Assembly: GCA_012064415.1 (NCBI GenBank)
Contig: SSNU01000310.1
Span: 496,001 to 560,000 of the forward strand
Reading direction: 5' to 3'
Source: Gyrodactylus bullatarudis
Lineage: Eukaryota > Platyhelminthes > Monogenea > Gyrodactylidea > Gyrodactylidae
Length of the DNA stretch: 64,000 bases
Shown here: positions 47,801 through 59,800 of the stretch, piece after piece
Numbering within the stretch: the first letter of the stretch is position 1
How the letters are laid out: each line of letters starts with the position of its first letter
Made by a program: the position numbers and the translations under genes
The notes under the pieces: model-generated
Told to the model about the DNA's origin: nothing
Database searches by the model: none
Seen by the model: only the letters and a program-made list of their open reading frames with translations

Positions 47801-50800
47801 CAGAGTAGCAACTGGAGTTGTAAATTCCAGGTGTGTTAGAATAAAAAGGTCCAGAAAAGTATCTGATACTTTTCTTGTGGGGAAAGAATTGATTTGAGAC
47901 AATTTGAGAGAGTTGAGGTAATCTGTGATGGGAGAGGAAAATCCACGGCAACTGGTGAGTAGCTGGGAAGATTAAAATTTATTAGATTTGATGATAGAGT
48001 TTTAAGAAGCAGGAGAGGCAGGCGGGGGTTATATAGTAAAAAAATCTGAACATTGGCATCTGAGGTACTAAATTGTAAAAGAAAGGATTCCTGAGGTCGA
48101 TTGAGAGATAGTACAGGTAAAAGTCCTGACACAGAAATAAAAGCAATGACTCCACCTCCTTAATGGGAGATTCGACCACATCGGAGAGAGGAGTAACCAG
48201 GAATGGGGAATTCTTGAGATGGGTGACACACACGGTTTATGCCATGATTCGGTTATGAGTACTAGAGATGGAGAATACTTTTGTATCGATTGTCTAACAT
48301 ACAATATCGAGTTCAAGAGGGATCTGGCGTTCCATATTATTCAGGGCGTAAAAGCTTATTTTCTTGGTGTTCTGTACAAGACAAGACACATTTTTGAAGG
48401 AGTAATAGGAATATGAGGATTGGATAGTGTGGAGAATGAAGAGGGGCCGGTTGATTGCCTAGGATCTGACTGTTGGTCTCCTGGATTGATACGTTTGTTT
48501 CTTGCAGCGATCCATGCTAATCTAAAGCGATTTTCAGGGAAACGGAGACGACATACGACAACACTGGCTGGAGAAAGCTCTTTACGGATATTTTGAAGGA
48601 TTTGGCCAAGAATATAGAAATTTACTTTGATTGAGATAGTAAGCCTTCTTTTTTATTGGGTGTAGTTTCTCTATAAACCTAATTGATATGAAGTTGGGAA
48701 TCTATGATTTTTACAGAAATCTCGATATTTTCATTAAGAAATCGAAATTTTCAAAGATTTTTTGGAATCCTACTCATGTTGTCCACTTTTACCAGTTGAA
48801 GAGAAAAATTTTGAAAAAAAATTATTTTTATGAAAAATATGGCCATTTTTCAAATTCCCAAAATCTGATTTTTTCGAAATTTGAATCGAAAATTTTTATT
48901 GATTTGAAAGTTGGAGGTTGATCAAAAGAGGTTTTTCAGGATCAAAACAAGACAAGAAAGCTGACTAGCACCGTCAAATTACCGACAGTTACCACATTTT
49001 TGAGAGATTTTGATTTATCGAAATTTCATTGATTTTCAAGTTGTGAAAATGATTAAAAAATTGAAATTCAAGTTCCAAACGATACTGAGGTTATGCATCA
49101 GATCAGATTCAGTTGAATTGATTTTCTTGTCTAATTTTGATCCTGAAAAACCTCTTTTGATCAACCTCCAACTTTCAAATCAATAAAAATTTTCGATTCA
49201 AATTTCGAAAAAATCGGATTTTGGGAATTTGAAAAATGGCCATATTTTTCATAAAAATAATTTTTTTTCAAAATTTTTCTCTTCAACTGGTAAAAGTAGA
49301 CAACATGAGTAGGATTCCAAAAAATCTTTGAAAATTTCGATTTCTTAATGAAAATATCGAGATTTCTGTAAAAATCATAGATTCCCAACTTCATATCTTA
49401 TCTTATATGATGAAAGGTAAAGCGGAGCATGCTTATGAATGGTCGAGAGGATGTTTGTCACTAATTTATTGGAGTTGGTCTTCATGTTAGCAAGAATCCA
49501 GTTAGACGGTTCTGGTGAGGAGTTAGATGAGCTTGATGAAGATTTTTGGGTCTTTTGAGTTTCGGGAGCAGAAACAGTAGTCCCTTTAATCGATGTATTT
49601 GGTTGAGTGGCAGCAACATCACGTTAAGGGGTTTTAGCAGCGGCAACGGGTGATACAGTGAAATGAGTAAGTTTTTTGGGAAACGATTGATAACTGACTT
49701 TGTAGAGAAAGTATAATACCGATAAATCCGACCGATTTTTCGAGCTTTGAAAATGGCTTTCTTTCTCTTATTGTGATACTAAAAACATCTTTTGATGACA
49801 TTCTAAGCTAGAACGAAATAAAATTGTAGATAAAAAATAATATAATTTTTATTGTGAAAATGCCTTAGAGGGTTAAAGTAACTGATTGAAATAATTAAAT
49901 GCCTTTTTTGTATTTCGTTTATGTCGTTAATTCCTTATACATGATGAAGTCAGATTGTCCAGACATGGTCAAGCAAGGTATTTCGAAAAATCTGCATCCC
50001 CAACACATTTAAATGATATCATATCTTGAGTGAGTTGATGATACTTCAGAATTTTATTCTCTTTAAAGTGATTGACTTGAATCGTATTAATTAAGTGTGC
50101 CAGTTTACATTTGGCAAATGTAACCTTTTATACATGAACCTTCCTCAATTGCAATCAATCGAATATATTGCACACTCAGTATTTCAAAGATGTGAAATAT
50201 TCCCCTCAAATTTGCCTTGAATTTTTTCCATTTATCATTTCGATAAAGAACTATACGCATCAGAGGGAAAACCAATGTTAGCTGAGGCATAGTGTCCAAT
50301 CTATAGCCAAGATTGTTATCTTTACACTCGCTGTATTTTATCCCTTCCAAACAATAAAGGAATTGTATCTTGTATTTTCTTTTAGTAAATAACAACAAAA
50401 GTGCCAATACAAACCCCAATATTTTCATGAAATCGTAAACAATTCGTATGAATTTTATCGGAATAAATAATTATTTTCTAAATAGAAATTACCATCTCAT
50501 GAAAAAATTTTAGGATGAGGGGATTTCTGGGAAGGCCCAGAAATCCTATTGACATTTTAATTACAAGAGGTGTATTTTTTCGCTGCATAAATTTTATCTT
50601 TTGATTTTATTAAGAAATATAGAATTGCTATTTACTCTAACCGAAGGAATTTAGGCTTCCTTCTAAATATTCGAGAGATTCAATTGACTGAAATTTGAGG
50701 ATTGAGAGTCTTGAGTGAGTATACAGTACGACGTAAATACTTACATTTTCTCAATATTCTAAGAGAAAATAGATTTCTCAATTCTATAATATGTTTAATT

Positions 50801-53800
50801 TCATTTTCCCTAGGTAAAAATGTAGTTCATAATGAACAGTTTTTTCTAATTTTATTAATGCTTCTATCTTTCTTATGAGTGTTGCTTTATTAGTAAAAAA
50901 AATTCTCAAATTTTTTATTGTTACTTTTAACTAGTCAACGGATATTTCAAGGCTTCTCATAGAAATAGTTGATCCACAAGACTGATTTCATTATCAGTCT
51001 ATTGAAAATGATTAGGAGAAAAATTTTTCAGTTTTTATCATGAGAAGAATTCAGCAAATTTTTCATCCTGTCGATTTTAATACAAAATCACAGTTTTGAT
51101 TGTAACCGGTGAATAAATAGGTTTTATACATCATTCGAAATTCCCCTGAATAGCTCATTCAGAATTTCTGATCTAGGCTATAAATAGATAATTTGCCATC
51201 TCCAGATAAAGGCATAGAGAGAACAAAATTTAGCTGAAGAATCCTAAATTTTCAATTATCTGTTCATAATTATTTAACATTTCAAGATACACTCTTTAAT
51301 ACTATTCCAATAATAAATTTCAATCAACTCTGTGTTTGTGTGTCCTCGTGATTTCTAAGTTTTATTTTAATTTTTCAAACAAACTCCACTTGTTGTTGAC
51401 TCACGATTAGAATTAATGTCGATACAAGCGTCACTGAGTGCATGGAAAATTGTGAGCTACATTTTATTTTTTCAAGCTTGACTGAATCCACTCTGCCCGC
51501 TTCAATTTTTCCTTCCCCGCTCTGCTCACCAATTCTTCTCGTGTCTTATTTATTATTATATTAGAGGTTGACCTAATCCCTCTTTCAAAGTAGACAGGAA
51601 AAAAGGGGCTATCTCTTATTTTTCTGTTTAACTCTTATCTGTGTACTCAAATCTATTTTGGTTTTTTTTGATAGGATATTATCTAGCCACAATTCATTTT
51701 ACAAACATTTGTAACAAGTTAACAAAATTTTAAATATGCCCAGAAAAATATACACACATTTAATTAGCATAATGCGAGTAGGAAAAAGGGAAAACTTCAT
51801 TCTTGTGGAAAAAAATTATTTCAATTTCATAAATTGTATATAGATGATGAAATCACCACTCTCCATAATCAGAATGTCTACACCTTCAAACATGCCAAAC
51901 TATGGAATGGATTCTCGGTTCACAACCAAGTTGTCAATATGGATCAAGAGACTGATGATCCGGTCAAGTTGAAATTTGTGAGTCAACTCTATAGATATGC
52001 GTTTGCTATATACCCTTTCTAATGAAACTATATTGTGTTATCTAATCTAGAAAGCAAATACCCTGTTTCTGATTCTTGAAATAGTTTTTTCTTATCAAGA
52101 TCTGTGGTAGAGAAACGAATTTGAAAGAATTTTCAGCCAAGGAATCCTTATCGATTTTTAATTAGGTCGTGTAGATGTAAAAGCTGTAATTACTCAGTGT
52201 GATAACATAGTCTTTGCAGCTTAATTAAGAATTACAGTTGTGCCCCAGTTTTGGTGTATGAGAAATCGTTAAAAATAGTTTTTCTCTTCAAGACACTGAA
52301 ACGACTTTTGATAGAATTCGTCATTGAATTTTAATTAGACATGAAGATGTAATTAATTAATAAAGCTAACATAGAAAATGTTTGAAACTAAATTGAAACA
52401 CATAATTATAGACTATAATTATAATAATTATTGAACTTTTACCTTTTGAATGTGACACATTGCCTTTTTTATCAAAGTTTATTTTCCAGAGCTTTTATTC
52501 TCAGTGGACGAATGCAATAGATCTTAGTGGTACTGATCGAATCAAGAGAAAATTCTTTTTAAATTGAGACAAAAAATATTGTGAAATTTAGGCCAAAAAA
52601 TTATCTTTCCAAAAACTTGTTCTACTTTTAAGTAGATCTATGATGAGAAAAATCTATGTTTCATAGGAAAATTGGGGTGTGTGATTTCTCATAAACCAAA
52701 ACTGGGGCACAACTGTATAATTATCAATTCTAAGCATTATTTTGCATGTGTTGAAAAAGCTTCACCTTTATGTCAATGCAGATGTTTTCAAATCACCTTT
52801 CAATTTTCAATGTATTTGTCCTACGCAATCGCTAAAATCCAGAATATCTTGGTCATTTAATGTTTTAATATCTCTCATCATCGACTAAATACTACTTTAG
52901 AGACCCCAAATTTAATTTAAAGGAAAATTATGAAAAATTTTCAAAATATATGCTCGAATAACATACTACTAGTTCAATGAATAGCATTCAATCATTTGAA
53001 ATGATTTACAACATTTATTTAAGCGATACTGGACAAGTATTTAAACTCTGTGGGTGTACTTTCATAGTGGAAGTTTCTCTGTAAGATCAAATTTAATGAT
53101 CTGAAATTTATGACCTTGCTCTCGAGATGTTTGTGGAAATGATCAAAAAAATTAATGCACTTTTACAGTTAAATTTTTAGATGATTAAGCAAAAGTAGGA
53201 AATAAAAATCTATTCAAAATTAAAATCAAAATATCTCGTGATTCATTTCTACTTCGCTAAAAGTTTTCTAGAATTTAACATCAAACCTCTAATTTACAAC
53301 AAGTGGTAAATGGTAAATCAATCTGATTGCTCCAGCATTTAGACGATTATTAATTTTTTTTTGATTTTGTAATTTCTTCATTTAAAACTTTCTACAGGTG
53401 GCTTTTTGAGGGCCCATTTATCACAACTATTAGAATGATTTCCTTTCTCAGAATAGAACTGTGATCACGAATCTAAAGGAAAGTCTTCTCCCTGTCTGTT
53501 ATGAATACAACCCATTCCCTTGAATAGGATTGTCCATGTTTTTTTCTCCTGTAGATATACTGGTATAGCATTCCTGAGATAAGATACACCAATGCATGAA
53601 TATATTAAACGTCAATTACAATTGATTCTAAATTAGAACTGAGGGAAGAAATAACCTACATGGGCAAGATTTTCTATCCTGACTCATATTGGACTATTTG
53701 AATTGTTTTGAATAAAATAAACGTGGATTTATTGATTATCTTTTAAGCAAGGTTCATACATTAAAAATATCACTGTAAAAGTTGGCCCTATCATTTTCGT

Positions 53801-56800
53801 GTCAAAATAATTAGAAAAGGTTAGATTTAAATATTTTTGGAGGACGATTGCCCTTCCTTTCGAATTAATAAACCCTTTTCAGAATCTCTCTCAAGCAAAG
53901 ACAATGTTACTTACTTTCCATACCTAAACCTGAAAATTCTTTTAATGTCCTTGTTCTTTTTCTAATGACTTTGTCTATTATGAAACAAACTATAACGAGT
54001 GCATTTAAGAAAGATCGTTATAGTCTGAGGATAAATAGGATATACCATTGATTTTTGTAACTTTTTGTTTTTTTCGAAATCCATTAACTGAATTAATTAT
54101 GGTGGAATTATTATAGATCATTAGCTCTTTCTTTCTCTATCTCTAACAATTTCTCCCTTTAATGTTTTCCAGAAATTGGATGAAGCTCAAAGCTTTTCTT
54201 TCTATGTGGAAATTTCAAGATTAAATCATGAAATTATCTATGAGAGCGAAGATGTCCTTGGAGATAACGATTTTGTCCTCCATGGAGACTCTCAGTTCGT
54301 AACTCATGAGATGCGGGAAAAGTTCAAAGAGATTACACAGAAATTCTGCAAGTGAGTTTCCCTGAAACGATTAGTAAAGATGATAGATTAAAGTTCTGAT
54401 CTCAGATCATTTGGGAACATTGAACAGTAGAAATCTCTTCTAGGACTTATCGATATTGATTTTGCTAATTTCATAAAAGCAAAGTTTAGAAAACTTTGAG
54501 CTCTGGTTTTTTTAACCCTAGAACGGAAATTTTTTTTTCTTATGGGGGTTTCAATACAAATCGGGTGAAAAATAACCCGAGATTCAGTTCTAGGATAACC
54601 GGACAAAGAAACTGTTTATCGTCTTTACATTTTTGACAGACCCGTCAAGGCACATGATGAGGCCCATGAAAAAAGTGTCTGAAAGAATCATAGCATCAAA
54701 AGAGTTGAAAAAAGATTTTCCTTTAGCAAAATTGATTTTTACGTAGATTTTGGCATTTTTTCCTGAATAGAACTCCTCAATTCTATAGTTTCGCACAAAT
54801 ATAAAAGAACATAAATAGAAAGGATTAGTGATTATTTAGCATCAGAGTAATAATTATTAGCTATAAGTGATCTGTAGCGATTATTATGATCTCTCCAGAG
54901 TTATACCTTCGTCTAAATAATCACCGTTCACCAACTAAAATTACAAATAGAAACGTCATTTCTATGAATGCAGAGAAATCCACACTCAAATAATAACTTA
55001 TTCTAATCGATGAACTTATTGAAATACCCCTTGTTAGTACGAGTTATCCTTAAAGCTCACTGTAGCTTTTTAAGAAATCAGCATATGTAAACTAAATATA
55101 TTTTGAGTATATCCAGATAAAACTATTTATGATGAATTGCTAAAAACCCCTAATTCGACAAACGATGTAATTGAGTAGTATATGTAAACAATGGTGTAAA
55201 AACTGTATTTTATTGTAGTTATAAACTCTTTCCAAATCAGAAAGGTTTGCTTACAAACTTACAACTAAAAAATATACAGTTTTGAATTAATTATTACCTT
55301 AACATAGATAAAATGTCCATCAGATACGCGCATTAACTTATTTATTCTCACGTCAATCTCACTATTGCTTGCCTCCGGAAGTATCTTCTTCAACGCAGAA
55401 ATTCATTTTTCTTACTCATAAATCAATCAGGAGTTTGTATTTCTTTATAACCTTTGGAAATCTCATTCAACCATGTATGAGGCGGTAAAAGGATTTTCAT
55501 TAGCGGAAAACTGAGCAACCAACCATGTAGACTCTACATTGTAGAGGGAACAGACAAAGCAAAACCCAAAGTGCTTGACTCAGACCTATAGAGAGTGAAC
55601 ATTTTTCTATACTCTAGTTTTGTATGCTTTTAAGAGAATTCAAAAACTCCTGTCTCGTGATAATAACTATAGCTTTGAGAGCTCTTTACTCATCTGATTC
55701 ATCTCTCTTTTGGGTTGCTGAATTGAAATACAGAATCATTCAAGAAGTAACAAAATAAAAAAATTTGAAAAATCTTCAAATGGAAATTGTTTTATCGTAG
55801 GACTTTGACTATGTCAACATTTTGAGCTGTTCTTACATTAAGTTAAGTTGAAAAAATCAACCACAAAGTTTAAGCTTTTTTCTTCGTAAATTTAGCTCCT
55901 TTAACACAATTAGGAGAAAAGTGTGTTAAAGAAAAATTGAGATATATAACTGGTAAAGAATTCTATCGTGTATCACATGGTATAGTATCACTAATAGTGA
56001 TTCATTATGCTGTAGTGAAGAGGGTCAAATCAAAAATTACACGGCGTGTCACTTTTTTTCGATCAAAAGGCACTAATATAAAATAATTTGATGACTAGTT
56101 GATAAATTTGATTGATCTCGTGAAATAAATTTCATTGGTTAACAGCTTGATTTGACCTCTAATCTGATAGGTTGAGATTAAAAGCATGCCTTTTCATCAC
56201 TAGTTTTCCTTGAGATGAGAAAGTTTTAGTTTGAAAAGAAATGCAGTTTGTTTATTGAAGCTCACAAGTTTTAAAAATATTTAAATTCAAATGGACTCAG
56301 TTGCTTGAAAAGTAAGGCAATTATTTAAAAAAAATTAAAATAGTGAATTTGAACATACATGTATAAACATCCCATTTTATGGCAGAAGACAATGTCTGAT
56401 CAATTTGAAATTGGTCCCAATCGAAAGAGGAGAAAATTTTAATTAAGAAAAATTGAATAATTCATCCAAATAAGAGCGTGAGTTGAATCAAAAACCCAAA
56501 TTTACCAACAATTTTCAGGAATTTTTTTCAATGAACTCAACTTGATTTAAGATTTTTCGCGCTAATTTTTACTTTTTGCCGCTCTCATATATACCAAACG
56601 ACGCAAAATTTAATTTTCTATCAGATGATATTAAGGATTTAATTGATTTTGAGTAATTTTAAATTTCAGTTTTGGGAAATTTTAGGATTTTTGTTTTTCG
56701 CTTTTATCTCTGGAACTAAGAACAAAATGGAAATTCTGAGGACAGATTCAGAATCAGCATGAAATTTTGGATCAGGTTCTTTATTTCTTTAAATTAGGAC

Positions 56801-59800
56801 CTTCTGATCGAAAAAAGTGACACGCCGTGTTATTTTTAATTTTGAATCAGAATAATATTCTCCATCATATTTGAAAATTCCATGTCGGTTATATCAAAAG
56901 ATCCTCGTTTAGATTCAACTCTAACAAGAAAGTAGTTTTTAGCGTTATTGTTTAACTTTTGTAGCTATCCCTGTATCTCAAGCTAAAAATCATTTTCTAA
57001 TAAAAAACCTGTATCTGATTACTATATAATCTTTTTGATCTAATTTATATTGCATTTTATTTAAACAAAGGCTAATAATAATAAACCTGTTGGAATTTTA
57101 TAATCTTCCATCATATGCCAAGTTTCTTTTCATCTTTTTACACCAACGACCAAACGACTAGGCTCATTAATTAATTGATTCACTTAAAAGTGAAAAGGTC
57201 AACTTCATCATTTAAATATTTTATGATATAATCAAGCAAACTAGTGGTTAGAAAACTATAGGAATATGGAGGAGACCCATGGTTTGTTGAAAAGTTGTCT
57301 CTAACTGTTGAAGGCCAGGAAGACACCCATATACTTTTGGTGTAAGTTTGACACTCTTTTAGAATTAACACTTGCCTGTTAAATTTCTTGAACTAGTTAA
57401 TGAGGAATTCATTAAGAGGATTAGAAGACTATGTAGTTATAAAGCTTTTATTTCATCGGATCTCGTCAGACTCTTACACCGGCTAGATATTTATACAGAA
57501 AATTAGTACATTTTGGAATCCTCTGATTTTTTCCTTTTCGTTCCCTTTTTTCTAATTGCAGGCTTTCATTGATTGGCTTGACTGGTTGAGAAATAGTTTG
57601 ATTATCAACTATTGCTGACTTCTCTGAGTGTGCATTTTCATCAACTGTAACTGTTTCTGGGGATGACATTCAAAGTTGATTACCTAGAGACGTAGTTTCA
57701 ACTACTTGCTCATTTTTTTCATAAATTGGTTCAACAACTTTTGTCTCAGCTTTTTGGGTGGAGCTGTAGATGGGTTCCTCATCAAGGGACTTCTTCCGAT
57801 TTTGTGTCATTTGTTAAATTTCTAATAAAAAATAACCAGCGATCACATTTTGCTACTAGCTTTCTTGTAACAAACACTTTGCATTCAAAATTGAGGATTA
57901 ACAAGTTCACTGTATCCATAAAACCCTTACGAAAGAAGAAATTACAAGACTAACGAGTTGAACAGGGAATTTTTTATAAATGATGATTAATTTTAAATTT
58001 AGAAATCCAATTCCGTTATTTTATTATGCCAAAATGAAAATTAATCGTGGCCAGGAGGCGTTAGCCAATCTTGAGTACTGCACTAAGGAAAAGTTTCTCA
58101 ATAACGAATGCAAGGATGAAACGTTGATTGGGGAATCTTTTTACCAACTAAGGCCAGACCTCAGTTGTACCGGAATGAAGGTAAGTGAAATTCTCGTCTA
58201 TTAGTTTGAGTTTCCCTTTACAAAGCAAGGTTTTAAATTAACTCTTCTTGTTACCCAATATATTCCTTACAGTAATTAAACAAATTAATTTAACACAAAA
58301 AGTTCTCCCTTACAACAACAAGAAATTATAATTAATTTGTCAACTTTGGAGATTATAAAGTTATAGTGGAAATTTGAGATTTCTCCCAACTTGGTATTAG
58401 TTCACTCCCATTCAACATTCAAATAGAAATCTAAATCACCTCTCTACACCCTTTTACATATTTTCCTTTAGAATGAATGATTTAGAGTAGAAATTTTACG
58501 TATGTAGTTTATAATTTATTCTTGTAACGTTTATTAAATAAAAAAGAGAGTTTCAAGAAATTGATTAACTTTCCGTTGAATCTCTAATAAAAATGCTTTA
58601 TTCAATTGTGTAATTCAGCATAGACATTTTATTTATCTAAAAATATACGGCTAATCAAAGATTCTCTATTCTAGCTGGTGAAGGCCAATAGTTTAAAAGC
58701 TCAATTAAAAAGCTCAGGGTGCAGAGTTATAAAAGGATACTTTTCAGAATCATTCTAAAATTACTCCTATAAAATTAGAAGTTTTATCTCAGAAGTTGCC
58801 CTAAAAATTTGAAAATTAACATTTTTCTTCTTTGTTGATACAGGCAGTGCTTTACAAACTTATCTAAATCACCTTATACAGAATAGGTTTTAAAGATTGA
58901 ACGCAGAAAACTATTTCAAGTAAGTACAATTCAATCCCATTGAAAAGATAAGAAAACCAACCGAGAAAAATTTCAAATAAAAGCAATAAATTACTAGTTA
59001 TCACAAGCATTAAACTCATTAGTTCTCCTTGATGATAGAAAAAATATCAAAAAATACTAACTTTGAAAGTGTTAGGAATCATTAAAGATTAGAAATTATT
59101 CATTGATGAATAATGTGTTAAAAAAAACTTAATCTTTGTATTTGTTACAAAATATTATATATATCAACAAATTTGAAATGAAATTCAGTTGGAGCGATTT
59201 TTGGAAATACTTCTACTTCGGGGCTACTTTTGAGATTAAATTTTAGAACTATTTTCCTTTTAGGGCTAATTTTTTTACAAAATTTATTCGAGTTTCCTTG
59301 AACACATTGAACCTATCAAAGTAAATTTTTGTAAAATAACCTGGTAACAGGTATTGATGAATTGTAAATTTCGTTCAAAAACCAATATTTATTTTATGAC
59401 ATTGATGAGCAGTCTCAAAATAGATCTTTACATGGGTAATAATCTGCCATCTTTTCATTTCAAATACCCTTGAGTAGTTCGGCTTGAAACCTATGTTTCA
59501 GAGCTTCTTTCTCGGTCAAATGACCATCTTTCAAGAACAAAGATTCAATCCTCACAAGTAATCTTAGATTAAGTATCGGGTATGCATTATTTTGTTCTGA
59601 TGATTTGTATTTTTTTCATGCCGATTAGTGATGAATTTACCATATAAAAAGTATTGAATCTCTTATGCTATTATATAGCTCGAATAATATACGTTCTTAC
59701 AAATTAAGTGTACTTGATCAGGTTTTCTTTTACCACACAGAATCAAGAAAGTACAATGGCAGGGAAATATGTGTACGATATTGTGAATTTTGAAATACAT

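Larger units (their letters stand above)
45212..51843. other. 6.6-kb intron with several nested elements
   Basis: It contains repeat R1 copy 3 (45530-45600), palindromes at 46134-46523, 47258-47455 and 48682-49398, half copies of superfamily P (46540-46640, 47495-47755) and a degenerate LINE. A small minus-strand frame with a signal-peptide-like start lies at 50105-50428 (listed). The rest is plain AT-rich sequence. Confidence 0.55.
54352..58002. other. 3.65-kb intron with several elements
   Basis: It contains a possible degenerate TTAA element (54512-54600, CCCTAGAACGG facing GTTCTAGG), a transposon with 48-bp inverted ends (56022-56850), a minus-strand frame with a possible acceptor (57180-57386) and an ORF plus hammerhead motif (57430-57813). 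Confidence 0.55.

Noticed and set aside
48688..49394. Two near-identical 77-codon frames in opposite orientation
   Set aside because: Same explanation: arms of the palindromic element. The similar start at 62270 is just the shared terminal motif of the family.
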